Part shown: one piece after another, positions 31,051 through 40,527 of the stretch
How positions within the stretch are numbered: the stretch's first letter is position 1
Layout: each line of letters begins with the position of its first letter
DNA from: JANRLT01 sp041736895
GTDB taxonomy: Bacteria > Planctomycetota > Planctomycetia > Pirellulales > JALHPA01
NCBI GenBank assembly: GCA_041736895.1
Contig: JBGSSS010000062.1
Span: forward strand, 33,224 to 97,223
Reading direction: 5' to 3'
Length of the DNA stretch: 64,000 nucleotides
Program-made: the position numbers and the translations under genes
The notes under the pieces: model-generated
What the model saw: the letters and a program-made list of their open reading frames with translations, nothing else
What the model was told of the DNA's origin: nothing
Databases searched by the model: none

Positions 31051-33324
31051 ATGCACAAAACTCTCGACGTGGAAACCAAGCCGCTCACAGGCCGCGGGTT
31101 GGTGGTGTTACTCGCCTGTACGATTTTTGTCAGCGCGTTTTTGTTGTTTCAGGTGCAACCCCTGATCAGCAAGTTCATTCTTCCCTGGTTCGGCGGCAGC
31201 CCCGCGGTCTGGACCACGGCGATGCTATTCTTTCAATGCGTGCTCTTTGGAGGTTATCTCTATTCGCATGTGACCTCGACGTATCTCGGGCTGCAGCGGC
31301 AGACGCAATTGCACATCGTCTTGCTGATCGCCGCATCGATCATGGCGACGTATGTGATCCCGATGGAATCACTCAAGCCCGTGGGCGAGGAGAATCCGAC
31401 ACTGAAAATCCTCATGCTCTTGGGGACTTGCGTCGGCTTGCCGTATTTCATGCTCTCGACGACCGGCCCGCTGATACAGTCTTGGTTCAGCCGCGCGTAT
31501 CCCGGGGCGTCGCCCTATCGCTTGTTTGCGCTGTCGAATTTCGGTTCGCTGCTTGCGCTAGCGTCGTTTCCGTTTTTGTTCGAGCCGAATTTGGAATTGC
31601 CGCAGATGGGCAAGTTCTGGATGTATGGGTTTTGGATCTTTGCCGGGTTGTGCATCTACGCGGCGGTGCGCGTTTTGGGGATGCACTTGAAGCAGAAAGA
31701 ACTGGCCGAACCCCGCATCGAGGAAAAGTCCGATGCGCCGATGTTTTGGCAAAAGCTGGCGTGGTTGTTTTTACCAGCCGTGGCGTCGATGGTGTTTATT
31801 GCCACCTCGAACGAAGTCACGCACAATGTCGCGCCGACGCCGTTCCTCTGGATTGCGCCTTTGGGTTTGTATTTGATTACGTTCATTATCTGTTTCGATC
31901 ACGAACGCTGGTATGTGCGAGGGATTATCGGCCCGCTCTGCATGCTTTCAGTTCTACTGCTTGTCACTTATGCCAAGAACTTGAGTTATGTACAGGAGCT
32001 AGTGCTTTATTTCACGGCGATGTTCTTCATGTGCCTGATCTGCCACGGCGAGTTTGTCAAACTTCGGCCGAAAAGCCACAAGTACCTCACCGAATATTAT
32101 CTGTTTCTTTCCGCCGGCGGAGCACTCGGGGGCTTGTTCATCAGCTTCATCGCGACAAACTTTTTTGACGATTACCACGAATGGCCGCTGGGATTGATTA
32201 CTTGCTTCATCATCGCCGGGGCGGTGCTCGCGGCGTCCTGGCATAAGCGATATGCAAAACCAACACTCACCGTGGGTGCTTGCGCCGCAACGCTTGCAGG
32301 ATTCATCTACTTGGGCTGGATGCTGAATCCTTATGCTGTTGGTGCGCCGGAACCCGGTTATGAATCCGTGGTTCTATTCAAAGCACGAAATTTTTATGGC
32401 ACGGTCACCGTGCGAGAAAATCGATTTACCAGGAATTTCTCGGCTGAAGAGAATAACGGCATCGCCCGCAGCGCGCGTGATAGTAACCGCGAATTCCGCA
32501 GCGGGTCTATTCTTCACGGCAGGCAATTGATCGACCCTGAACACCGCAAGCAGCCGATTGCCTACTACCACAAAGATTCCGGCTCCGGCCAAGCGATCAA
32601 CTACGTCCTCAAGAAGAATGCCGCGCGGCCGATCAAGTTCGCCGTCGTCGGGTTAGGAGCCGGATCGCTCGCGGCCTTCGCGCGCGGCCCCGAAGGAGAT
32701 CGACCCGCTGACGAATGCGTCACGTATGAAATCAATCCGCTGGTCGAAAAGATCGCGCGGGAATACTTCTGGTACCTCCCTGATTATGAAGCCCGGACGG
32801 GGAAAAAATGTGAAGTCCGGCTCGGTGATGCACGGCTCACAATGGAACGCGAACCGGCGCAGAATTATGACGTCATTATTTTAGATGCGTTTAGCGGCGA
32901 CTCCGTGCCGGCACACTTACTTACCCGCGAGGCGTTTGAAATCTACAAGAAGCATCTCCGCCGAGATGCCGACGGAAAGATTCAGGGGATCATTGTGTTG
33001 AATATCACAAACAGTTACCTGAACCTTTATCCGGTGGTGAAAAACGCGGCCGAGCAAGTCATGCAAATGAAGTATACCAGCGTTTATCGAGAATCTTTTC
33101 CGCAAGAATACGCGCAGCGGACGCACTATTTCATTATGTCCAACGACGAAGAATATCTGAAAGCGAATCCGATGGTGAAACGCCAAAAATATAAATACGT
33201 GACGGATGCGGAGGGAAATGAAAAGAAAGTCCCCACAGGCGAAGAATACGACTACGACTGGAAAGATATCCCACTTTGGACCGATCATTACAGCAATCTG
33301 TTTAAGATTCTGCTCAACGATTGA
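31051..33324 (+). CDS. Membrane-fused spermidine-synthase-like protein
   Basis: The 757-residue protein has about ten to eleven membrane helices (residues 15-420, from 'VLLACTIFVSAFLLFQVQPL') followed by a soluble domain resembling spermidine synthase ('AVVGLGAGSLAAFARG', 'VTYEINPLVEKIAREYF', 'LGDARLTMEREPAQNYDVII', 'LDAFSGDSVPAHLLTREAF'). These are SAM/decarboxy-SAM methyltransferase-fold motifs. Membrane fusions of this type are widespread, but the polyamine-synthase activity is unproven and the putrescine-site residues are not obvious. The start at 31051 puts the first helix close to the N-terminus; the 30955 ATG adds an Arg/Thr-rich leader. It is a single gene with a terminator downstream. 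Confidence 0.85.
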   Translation: MHKTLDVETKPLTGRGLVVLLACTIFVSAFLLFQVQPLISKFILPWFGGSPAVWTTAMLFFQCVLFGGYLYSHVTSTYLGLQRQTQLHIVLLIAASIMATYVIPMESLKPVGEENPTLKILMLLGTCVGLPYFMLSTTGPLIQSWFSRAYPGASPYRLFALSNFGSLLALASFPFLFEPNLELPQMGKFWMYGFWIFAGLCIYAAVRVLGMHLKQKELAEPRIEEKSDAPMFWQKLAWLFLPAVASMVFIATSNEVTHNVAPTPFLWIAPLGLYLITFIICFDHERWYVRGIIGPLCMLSVLLLVTYAKNLSYVQELVLYFTAMFFMCLICHGEFVKLRPKSHKYLTEYYLFLSAGGALGGLFISFIATNFFDDYHEWPLGLITCFIIAGAVLAASWHKRYAKPTLTVGACAATLAGFIYLGWMLNPYAVGAPEPGYESVVLFKARNFYGTVTVRENRFTRNFSAEENNGIARSARDSNREFRSGSILHGRQLIDPEHRKQPIAYYHKDSGSGQAINYVLKKNAARPIKFAVVGLGAGSLAAFARGPEGDRPADECVTYEINPLVEKIAREYFWYLPDYEARTGKKCEVRLGDARLTMEREPAQNYDVIILDAFSGDSVPAHLLTREAFEIYKKHLRRDADGKIQGIIVLNITNSYLNLYPVVKNAAEQVMQMKYTSVYRESFPQEYAQRTHYFIMSNDEEYLKANPMVKRQKYKYVTDAEGNEKKVPTGEEYDYDWKDIPLWTDHYSNLFKILLND

Positions 33325-33371
33325 ACGCGGAATGTACCAAGAAGAAAAACGCCTTGGCTTTGCAATGAAAT

Positions 33372-33405
33372 AAAGCCGGCCTCACGATCGCGAGGCCGGC
33401 TTTTT
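33372..33405 (+). terminator. Intrinsic terminator after the spermidine-synthase-like gene
   Basis: AAAGCCGGCCTC (33372-33383) pairs with GAGGCCGGCTTT (33392-33403), 8-base loop, followed by T's to 33405. It lies between convergent genes ending at 33324 and 33433 and may serve both, although the A-run for the opposite strand is interrupted. Confidence 0.85.
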
Positions 33406-33432
33406 GCTCAATCGTTAGCGAAAACAAGCCGC

Positions 33433-33777
33433 TTACTTGTGCGCGTCGTGGCAGGCTTTGCAATTCGCCGCTTTCAGCAGCGCCTTGCCGTCTGTCCCCT
33501 TGGCGGCGGCGAGCAGCGCGTCGGTCTTGGTTTTCCAATCAGCGGCGTCGCCTTTCTTCGGAGTCGCGGCGACCATCGCTTCGTACAACTCGACGAGTTG
33601 TTTCTTTTCATCATCGCTGGCGCCGCCATCGGCGACCTTCTTGTTAAGCCCCCCCTTCATTGCGACCTTCATAACGTCCTTGATCGTGTGCTTGGGCTTT
33701 TCATCGGCGGCCTGAGCCGCGAGCCAAGTCGTTCCCACGATGGCGAGAATCGCCAACAAACCAAATACCTTCCGCAT
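33433..33777 (-). CDS. Small secreted c-type cytochrome
   Basis: The 114-residue protein has a signal peptide ('FGLLAILAIVGTTWLAAQAAD'), a helical body and a single heme site 'CKACH' only three residues from the C-terminus. A C-terminal heme motif and four-helix content are typical of class II cytochromes (c'/c556 type) rather than class I. It is probably a periplasmic electron carrier or gas-binding cytochrome. The start at 33777 has AGGAGG about 6 bases upstream; the longer 33873 reading lacks this. Confidence 0.9.
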   Translation of the reverse strand: MRKVFGLLAILAIVGTTWLAAQAADEKPKHTIKDVMKVAMKGGLNKKVADGGASDDEKKQLVELYEAMVAATPKKGDAADWKTKTDALLAAAKGTDGKALLKAANCKACHDAHK

Positions 33778-33926
33778 TGAATCCTCCTGAACAAATCCCG
33801 AGATTTTGTCGCGGCGGGTTCTACGAGCCCGCACCGCACAAGAATTATGCCGCTTGGGCCAAGGAGATTCCATGAATTTCCAGAGAATTGACTCAAAATT
33901 CTGGAAAAGCAGGAACTGCCGTGGAA

Positions 33927-34880
33927 TTAAGGTGAATGCGCTTCGGCATTTTGCGCTCCAGCAAAGTCCGCGGGCTCCAAGAAGCGGCGGAAGATGTTAT
34001 GCCAGAGCTGCCGCCAGACGGCCTGCTCCGCCGCTGGATCCAAAGCGGTCATGGGCGCGCCTTCCCTCAGAGAAACCGCATTCGCCGTCCCGGACCAACT
34101 CCAGCGCCAAGGCCAGCCGCGCCGCACTGCAACCTCGTTGATTCGTTCCGTGACTCGCAGCGCCCACACCACGCCATAGGCCGCGCGGAAACTTTTCCAT
34201 TCGTCGATTTCTGCCGATGTGGGAAAGATCGAGTCGTCTGTAACTGCGGCATCTCGTTTGACGGGCCGGAAGTTCAAAACCACCCACCACGGCACCACCG
34301 CGAGCATCGACGCGCCGATCAGCCAACTCGTGGGATTCACGTCACCATCGCCCCAGGGAAGCTGCGGCCAGAGCATGGTCAATTGTGCCGCGGTGAGTAA
34401 TAACACGGGTCCGGCATTGCTCGTGATGAGCCAGTTCCCGCCCTGCACTGCCAAGAGCAAGACAAGAAACCACGCGCGCAAGGGCTGCGCGGCGAGGTCG
34501 AACGACCGTTCCAAGAAATAACTTTCACCCGCCGGCCAGATGAGCATCAAGAGCAGCGCCGCGACGATCCATTGCCAACCGCGGTCTTGCGGACGTTTTG
34601 CGCCGTAAATCGCCGCCGCCGGAAGCAAGGTCGTGACGGCCGCCGAGTAATTTAGCAGCGAATTGTCTGCCCCTTGCCACGCCACGAACAATACCGCCAA
34701 CCCGCTCGCCAAAACCCAACACCACGGAGCAGCCAATGTCGTTCGCCGGACATGCCTCCACAATCTCGGCAGGGCGAGCAATCCAACCAGCCCAGGAATA
34801 ACGGCGATCCACGGCATCAGGAAAAAGGAGAATATCGGGAAGTGGTCTGGGAACACCGACCGCAGCAGCAAGCTGGGCAA
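33927..34880 (-). CDS. Multi-helix membrane protein of unknown function
   Basis: The 317-residue protein has about seven hydrophobic segments (for example 'WIAVIPGLVGLLALPRLW', 'CWVLASGLAVLFVAW', 'WIVAALLLMLIWPAG', 'AWFLVLLLAVQGGNWLI', 'SWLIGASMLAVVPWWVVLNF') and then a soluble C-terminal domain of about 110 residues ('SAEIDEWKSFRAAYGVVWALRVTERINE'). I do not recognise a family. The C-terminal part carries Trp-rich segments that may be a small cytoplasmic domain. It is alone on its strand, upstream of the small cytochrome but separated by about 150 bases. Confidence 0.75.
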   Translation of the reverse strand: MPSLLLRSVFPDHFPIFSFFLMPWIAVIPGLVGLLALPRLWRHVRRTTLAAPWCWVLASGLAVLFVAWQGADNSLLNYSAAVTTLLPAAAIYGAKRPQDRGWQWIVAALLLMLIWPAGESYFLERSFDLAAQPLRAWFLVLLLAVQGGNWLITSNAGPVLLLTAAQLTMLWPQLPWGDGDVNPTSWLIGASMLAVVPWWVVLNFRPVKRDAAVTDDSIFPTSAEIDEWKSFRAAYGVVWALRVTERINEVAVRRGWPWRWSWSGTANAVSLREGAPMTALDPAAEQAVWRQLWHNIFRRFLEPADFAGAQNAEAHSP

Positions 34881-35049
34881 TCCAAGCGGACCTTGGCGAT
34901 TGCCACGATCTTGGCGGACAAGTTTTCCGCGAAATGCCGAATGATAACTCCAGCGGCTTGCGAACAGCTAGCAAGGGTGCATTTTAGTATAGTGACTCGA
35001 TTGAGCTACGGTTCTTGTTTTTCGGTTCGTGCTTTTTGTGGGGTGCCTG

Positions 35050-35433
35050 ATGAAGATCTCCCGCCTTGTCTTGACAACGGCCATCATTTGCGGCGGCGCG
35101 GCCTTGTTGCCGGCGGTGGAGATGTTCACGCACTACAGCGATGGTTCGAGAATTGGCTTCGAATCGCTCAATGCCACGAAGAAAAGCTACCCCGGCTATC
35201 TCTTGCCAAATGGCACGCGGATGCCCGTCGCAGCCCCGTATTTTTATCCGGCCAACGGGGCGCATCCCTGGAACTGGCATGTGATGAGCAAACCAATGGT
35301 CGGGTTGCCGCTGCATGGAACGGCTTCGGCCCCGGCCGAACCGCCGCACAACCCCTACACCAAGCTGCCAATTCCTGCTCCGCGAGAAGTTGCCCCATTT
35401 CCGGCAAAAGTGCCTGGACAAATCTGGCCATAA
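35050..35433 (+). CDS. Small secreted Pro-rich protein
   Basis: The 127-residue protein begins with a signal peptide ('SRLVLTTAIICGGAALLPAVE') and has a short Tyr/Pro/Asn-rich mature region with aromatic clusters ('PYFYPANGAHPWNWH'). It has no recognisable enzyme motif. The start at 35050 gives a better signal peptide than the upstream ATG at 35029. It is divergent from the membrane protein and followed by a gene-poor stretch. Confidence 0.6.
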   Translation: MKISRLVLTTAIICGGAALLPAVEMFTHYSDGSRIGFESLNATKKSYPGYLLPNGTRMPVAAPYFYPANGAHPWNWHVMSKPMVGLPLHGTASAPAEPPHNPYTKLPIPAPREVAPFPAKVPGQIWP

Positions 35434-35880
35434 ACGGCGCGATGGCATACGACTAGTTGCTAAGCAATTCAATCTGATCGCTACAGTTTCACAACATCAG
35501 CTTTACGGTTCTCCGTTGTTCAACCCGCAGATGATAACTTGAGAGTACTCTAAGCGGCTTGTCCAGCTTGGACTTGCGGCATTGTCCATAGCCCCGGCAA
35601 AAACATTGCAGCCCGGACGAAGTTCGGACGATGCTATCTATGTCGGAAAGAGCGATTCTCCAGTAGCCTGAGACAGGATGTCTGGCTCCATGAACGCTTG
35701 CGACACCGACAACAACTCGGAAGGGCGAACGGACTCCGCTAGCACGAATCCGTTCGTTTCAGGATAAAGATCATGGCACGACGACGGAACGACGTGCCAT
35801 GATCTTTTAATTTTTATGCAGCTGAATTGGCGAGCATTCCGAGCCACAATTATTCGTAGATCAAGGTCTTACGACCTTCG
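35434..35880. other. Spacer with long hairpin (35766-35807) and short palindrome
   Basis: No gene is seen. A 15-bp perfect stem (AAAGATCATGGCACG at 35766-35780 with 35793-35807, 12-base loop) is followed by TAATTTTT on the plus strand, so it is terminator-like for the upstream small gene, though about 330 bases from its stop. AAGGTC-TTAC-GACCTT (35863-35878) sits next to the TPR gene's stop codon. Confidence 0.7.
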
Positions 35881-37380
35881 CTACTTCTTCGGCGCTTCCT
35901 TGCTGCTGTCAGGTGAGGCCAATTTCCGCTGCAAGGTTTCGGCGGCAACCCGATTGAAAAACACGGGGGTCTGCAAAGCCTCGGTCACGACGTTCAGCGC
36001 ATCCGCGTTTTGGCCGCGATCCGCCAACATCTGGGCGACATAATACTTGCTATCGGGTGTAAGTTGGTTGGATTTGATGACCTCTTGGAGCACTTCTCCG
36101 GCCTTTTGTACATTGCCGGACTTGTAGTATGTCCAACCAAGGGTCGCCGCGGCTTCGACGGCAGTCTGTTGGTTTTGCCTGTTGTTGTTGAAGTTCAACA
36201 TGGCCAATTGCACGGCACGTTCTTTCTTGGCCGGTTCAGGCTGTTCGGCGAGAACCAGGGCCAGATTGTTCGACACCGCGAAGTTGATCGGATACTGGGC
36301 GTTCAGCGCATCAAGCTGTCTCTCGGCAGTGACGTAATCTCGTGCCATGCGGGCGACAATCCCGCGCGTGAGTTGGGCATCGAGCGACTTGGAATCAATT
36401 TTCAGGGCTCCTTCGGCGTACTTGACGGCATTCTCGAGCTTGTTGGCCGAAACGGCGGATTGTGTCGCGTACAGAAAGCTCTTCAGGACGCGCTCCTTGT
36501 TACTGGCATCAGCGGCAACTTTTTCGGCCACAGCCGTTTCGACATACTTGGCCGCTTGTTCGCGTCCAGCATTGTCATTGAGCGACTCAAAGAGTTGGGC
36601 CATCGCGACATTCGGCGAAGGGAAGTTCTTATCGAGCTTCGCCGCTTCTTCCAGTTCTTTCAGGACCTCCGGGTCTTTGGAATTCAACTGAAATAACACT
36701 CGAGCCAAGCGTTGACGCGGGATCGAGGATTTGGCGTCCAGTCCAATCCACTTGTTCAAGCTGGCCTTGGCCACATCCCATTGTTTACGTGATTCAGCCA
36801 CTGCTGCATTTATGTTCCAATAACGCTTGGCTAGATTGTTAAGCCGAAAATTATTATCTTTGTAAGCCGCCAGTTTGGGCGAGGCGATGGCTAATACGGC
36901 CGCGGCGTCGGTGATACGTCCTTCGCTTATCGCTGCTTCGGCAAAGTAGAGATACGGTTCCGGGTCGGCTTCATTAGTGCGCACGCATTGTTCCAACTCG
37001 GCCCGTGCCAGTTGCGGCGACCGTGCGGCAATCAGCATGCGGGTCATCAGAATTTCCGCCGGAGGAAGTTCTTTGTAGTCGAGTCGCGCCGACTCGAATT
37101 TTTTGCGGGCAGCGTCGAAGTCGCGCTTCACAAACAAAGCCATCGCGTCTTTGACGACCTTATACATTGGCGCTTCCGGCGTGGGGGTGCAGTCCTCGAT
37201 GATGAGTTTGGCCTGCAGTTCCTCGGGCTTGGGCGCTTCGGCCTTCGCAGGATCGGCCTTGGGTGCAGCGGCCTTCGTGGGATCAGCCGCTGGTTGAGCC
37301 TGGATTCCTAGCCCCAGCACCGACAGCAGCAGGGCAATGCCCGACACATGAAATAACAAACGCGAGTGGAGCGACAACAT
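35881..37380 (-). CDS. Secreted tetratricopeptide-repeat protein
   Basis: The 499-residue protein has a signal peptide ('FHVSGIALLLSVLGLGIQAQ') and an Ala/Lys/Pro linker, then repeated helix pairs of TPR type (around residues 70-470: 'PYLYFAEAAISEGRITDAAAVLA', spread over 'AVKYAEGALKIDSKSLDAQL' and 'LGWTYYKSGNVQKAGEVLQEV'). TPR proteins act as interaction scaffolds. The family of clients is unknown. It is monocistronic; its TAG stop touches a GTAGCGAAGGTC-type palindrome. Confidence 0.85.
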   Translation of the reverse strand: MLSLHSRLLFHVSGIALLLSVLGLGIQAQPAADPTKAAAPKADPAKAEAPKPEELQAKLIIEDCTPTPEAPMYKVVKDAMALFVKRDFDAARKKFESARLDYKELPPAEILMTRMLIAARSPQLARAELEQCVRTNEADPEPYLYFAEAAISEGRITDAAAVLAIASPKLAAYKDNNFRLNNLAKRYWNINAAVAESRKQWDVAKASLNKWIGLDAKSSIPRQRLARVLFQLNSKDPEVLKELEEAAKLDKNFPSPNVAMAQLFESLNDNAGREQAAKYVETAVAEKVAADASNKERVLKSFLYATQSAVSANKLENAVKYAEGALKIDSKSLDAQLTRGIVARMARDYVTAERQLDALNAQYPINFAVSNNLALVLAEQPEPAKKERAVQLAMLNFNNNRQNQQTAVEAAATLGWTYYKSGNVQKAGEVLQEVIKSNQLTPDSKYYVAQMLADRGQNADALNVVTEALQTPVFFNRVAAETLQRKLASPDSSKEAPKK

Positions 37381-37746
37381 GACGAAAACTCTCCGAAGAC
37401 GTGTAGTGGAGGATAATGGGCTGAGTTGGGCGGGCAGAAATACCGAGTCAGTTCAAGACTAACGATTCTTTTAAGTTTAATCATCCGCGCGGCGTCTCAC
37501 TAGGGAATGGCGCGGAGATTTTACGTCGATTTACGGGGAGTTTTGCGGAATATGCAGGTTGCGCCAGTTAGCCGACTGAAGAGCGTTTCCGCTGTGTAAA
37601 TCTTCTTGCGAATATTTTCTTCATTTTTTGGATTTCCTTGCTTTTATATTTTTTCCGTCCCAGAGCGTGACTCGCTTGGCATTGCGAAGAATGCGAGATT
37701 CTAAAACATTATTTCTCGTCAATGCTCAATTATCAGTGCTTCTAAC
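37381..37746. other. AT-rich spacer, no gene seen
   Basis: This 366-base gap is the TPR gene's upstream region and lies downstream of the gene ending at 37747. It is visibly more AT-rich around 37600-37740 than its neighbours. I see no hairpin, repeat or open frame that I can support. Confidence 0.4.
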
Positions 37747-38721
37747 TCAGCGAATCTTCTGCATCAGCAAAAGGTTGTCCGTCAGGTCCACAATCTCTTG
37801 CTGCTTGCCTGGTTGAAATTCGAATGTCCCTGGTTCGATCGGGCGATCGGTCGTGATGTCGGTGAACTCGATCATCACACACGGCACCCATTCTTCCGGC
37901 GGCACATTGCCCTTGGCTCCCAACGGCGGGCGGCTGTATTCGATGCGTTGCGGGAAGTAGTCGTGCTGACGAATGTAGAGCGTCACGCATCCAGGTATTT
38001 GCGGCGGGAATCCCCCCAGCACGCCGCCGGCGACTTGCCCTGCTTGCTGCGGAACAAGTTTGGCGTACTCTTCGCCGCGCCACATCCCGCGAATCGACCA
38101 GGCCGGTGTCTTGTCGGCTTCCAGGTACCCTGTCTGCGCCTGATCCCATTGGAAATTCGTCTCGAGCTGCTTCAATAACTTGGGCATCCCGCCCCAGGCC
38201 CATAGATCTTGGGGAAGTTCCGCGCCCGACTGTTCTTGGCGATGGCGCAGCCGCCGCAAGTCTACCCGCGTCAGCATCGGCCCGATGAACGTCTCGTTGT
38301 TTGTCCAAACATACCGCCCATCGCAAACCTGAAACGCGCTGACCGCGGTCTCTCCTGTTTGTAGGCGCAGTTCGTAGCGCAGTTTTTTTTCTTGGCCAGT
38401 CCCTGTTTGAAAATAGGTTCCCGCGCCGATCAAGTCCTGATCAAACAGCGCGACGCGCACACGAATGCGGGCCGAGAACTGTTCCAACCGGTCCAATTCT
38501 TGGCGAGTCCGTTCCAAGATTTGCTGGGCGGGAGTGGCTTGCGACGGTGCGGGCACTGCAGCCGCTATAGAATCCGTGGCAACAAGCGTTTCTCTCTCGC
38601 GCAAAGGTGCTGGCGGAGTGAGCGGCGTGCTAGCAGTTGCATCCCGATCTTCGGTGGCGGAACTGAACAATGCCAGCAATATGCCGGAGAGAATTGCGAA
38701 GCCTGGTAAAAGAATCTTCAT
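37747..38721 (-). CDS. Secreted protein, possible LolA-like fold
   Basis: The 324-residue protein has a signal peptide ('LLPGFAILSGILLALFSSA') and a Pro/Thr/Ala linker, then a region beginning 'QQILERTRQELDRLEQFSARIRVRVALFDQDLIGAGTYFQ', which has the helix-then-strands feel of LolA/LppX-like lipid-carrier proteins (family assignment weak). Later segments 'VTLYIRQHDYFPQRIEY' and 'VPCVMIEFTDITTDRPIEPGTF' also recall that fold, where 'x-F-x-F-x-P' closes the barrel. It probably acts in the periplasm. It is a single gene divergent from the surface-protein cluster. Confidence 0.7.
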   Translation of the reverse strand: MKILLPGFAILSGILLALFSSATEDRDATASTPLTPPAPLRERETLVATDSIAAAVPAPSQATPAQQILERTRQELDRLEQFSARIRVRVALFDQDLIGAGTYFQTGTGQEKKLRYELRLQTGETAVSAFQVCDGRYVWTNNETFIGPMLTRVDLRRLRHRQEQSGAELPQDLWAWGGMPKLLKQLETNFQWDQAQTGYLEADKTPAWSIRGMWRGEEYAKLVPQQAGQVAGGVLGGFPPQIPGCVTLYIRQHDYFPQRIEYSRPPLGAKGNVPPEEWVPCVMIEFTDITTDRPIEPGTFEFQPGKQQEIVDLTDNLLLMQKIR

Positions 38722-39052
38722 GTGCGGCTTTTACCGGATTTGCCAAAGATTCGCATCGTAGCGGACCGAACTTACCCAGTAGGGCGAATTTGGATGCGCA
38801 CCGATTGCGCAGGGATTTCGCTCGCGGCCGCCAGACCATGCGGCGCGGAATCTTTCGAGCGGCCACCATAGTGCGGCCGGGCGAACGAGTCCAGAGAGAT
38901 TTGAGAACTTGTCCGTTGCCTGTGATCCGGCCACGAGTCCGCCGGCCGCCGGCAACAACGTCCTGCAATCCATGACGGATCAAGAATCCACGTCACCCGC
39001 TTGTCCGGCGTGGAGCCTTGTCACAACCCAAGAGGGCTCAGGGGGGAATCGC
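38722..39052. promoter_or_regulatory. Divergent intergenic region
   Basis: It separates the minus-strand secreted protein from the plus-strand lipoprotein cluster and should contain both promoters. The longer frame from 38909 runs into the lipoprotein gene but lacks a signal peptide at that start. A purine-rich GGGGGGAA lies just upstream of the ATG at 39053 and is the likely ribosome-binding site. Confidence 0.4.
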
Positions 39053-40303
39053 ATGAAAGTCACATTACGCTACGGGGCGCTGCTAGCAGGGTTGACCATC
39101 ATGGTCACCGGCTGCGCGATTCCGGTGAATTCACCGGAACCAATATTGTCCAAACACCGGCCGTTGAAGGTGCCGCACACCAACGTCCTCCCGCCAGCCC
39201 AGATGCTGATGCATCCGGGTCCGGGGGTCGATGGTCCGGGTCCTGGCGTGTTTATGACCGGCGTGCCGGTCTCCGATCCCGGCATGCTCGGCCCCTTGCC
39301 GACCTCGCAGATCGGTTTCGTCGGCATGGATGGGATGCAAGTCAACTGGGACGTCACGGCCGCCGGAGCGTTTGACTCCGAACCGCTGGTCTTCCCCGGG
39401 AACTACAACTTCCCGCAAGGCGCCATCTATCGCCTGAAGCTGACTCATATCCCGGGTCAAGAAGGGGTAGAGCTTTACCCGACGATCGAAGTCGCTCCGA
39501 CGACTCCGCGCAGCGAGGCCTTCCTCGCGCACAACTACATCCCGTTCCAGTTGACCAACGAAGACTTCTCGCAAGTCCTCTCGGGCAACTTTGTGACCAA
39601 GGTGATTTACCTGCCTGACGCCGAACATCAAGAGCTCGCGCTCGCCGGGGTCGAAACCCTCGTCAGCACACGGCTTGATCCGGGCGTCGATCCGATTGTC
39701 GAAGCCGACCGCAAGGGGACGATCCTGGCGATCATCCGCTTGGGCAACAAGGTTCTAGGGGCTCCTGGCGGCGGCTTCGCTGGACCGCAAGTCGTTCCGA
39801 TGGGCTACAACGGTGCCGGCGGCGGCGCTGGTGTCGGGGATTGCGGACCGTGTGGTCCTGGCGGCAACGGTTCTGTGCATGCCTACTTGGCCGGGGTAAC
39901 CGCTCCGTCCTATGGCATGCCGATCAGCGGCACGCCGATTGGGCTCCCTGGTCCTCCGCATATTCCGCTCGGAGGTCCTGCCGGACTGCAAGCTCATGTG
40001 ATTCGCAATAACACGCACATGCACATCCCGGCTCCGATCGAGAAGTTCACGATCGATGTCAGACAGAAACCCGGCCTCAGCTATCCACAGCCGCCGAACC
40101 ACATGCACATCGTCGAGCGCAACTCGGTTCAACGGACTCCGTTCTTCCAACCCAAGGCGGATCGCAATTATCTGCTGCCGGGCGAACAACCGCCGATCCC
40201 AGTTCGCGGCCATCACCATGGCCACTGCCCACCGGGCGAAGCTTGCGAAGACGGAACTTGTGTCGATGGCAACTGTGCTCCTGGTTCGTATGACGCCCAG
40301 TAG
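39053..40303 (+). CDS. Lipoprotein with paralogous surface domain and Cys-rich tail
   Basis: The 416-residue protein has a lipoprotein signal ('RYGALLAGLTIMVTGC', Cys21). A Pro/Gly-rich stretch follows, then a domain of about 120 residues containing 'YRLKLTHIPGQEGVELYPTIEV', 'FQLTNEDFSQVLSGNFVTKVIYLP' and 'DPIVEADRKGTILAIIRLGNK'. The same pattern recurs in the next gene, so the two are paralogs. The remainder is Gly-rich with 'DCGPCGPGG' and a terminal Cys-rich 'CPPGEACEDGTCVDGNC'. I know no function; surface structure is inferred. It is first of a three-gene cluster. Confidence 0.78.
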   Translation: MKVTLRYGALLAGLTIMVTGCAIPVNSPEPILSKHRPLKVPHTNVLPPAQMLMHPGPGVDGPGPGVFMTGVPVSDPGMLGPLPTSQIGFVGMDGMQVNWDVTAAGAFDSEPLVFPGNYNFPQGAIYRLKLTHIPGQEGVELYPTIEVAPTTPRSEAFLAHNYIPFQLTNEDFSQVLSGNFVTKVIYLPDAEHQELALAGVETLVSTRLDPGVDPIVEADRKGTILAIIRLGNKVLGAPGGGFAGPQVVPMGYNGAGGGAGVGDCGPCGPGGNGSVHAYLAGVTAPSYGMPISGTPIGLPGPPHIPLGGPAGLQAHVIRNNTHMHIPAPIEKFTIDVRQKPGLSYPQPPNHMHIVERNSVQRTPFFQPKADRNYLLPGEQPPIPVRGHHHGHCPPGEACEDGTCVDGNCAPGSYDAQ

Positions 40304-40326
40304 TCACCGTTGAAACATGCGAATCA

Positions 40327-40361
40327 CCAGCCGGTCGCGCAATGGTCGCGCGACCGGCTGG
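40327..40361. repeat. Strong hairpin between the paralogous genes
   Basis: CCAGCCGGTCGCG (40327-40339) pairs perfectly with CGCGACCGGCTGG (40349-40361). There is no T-run, so this is more likely an mRNA-processing or factor-dependent stop element than an intrinsic terminator. Confidence 0.8.
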
Positions 40362-40527
40362 CCCCGCATGATTGGGAAAGCATGAAGAAGGAAGTAGGAA
40401 GAAGTGCAAAGCCAAGGAGTTCACCTCCTTGGAGAATGTGCAGTTCGACACGCGTCATGACTGTCTAAACAGTTCTCATCCCGACGCTTGTCTTCGCTTG
40501 TCTCATCAAATCAGAAGGTGCATTGCG

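Noticed and set aside
38909..39052. 48-codon extension of the first surface lipoprotein
   Set aside because: It would bury the lipoprotein signal peptide; the GGGGG-preceded ATG at 39053 is more plausible.
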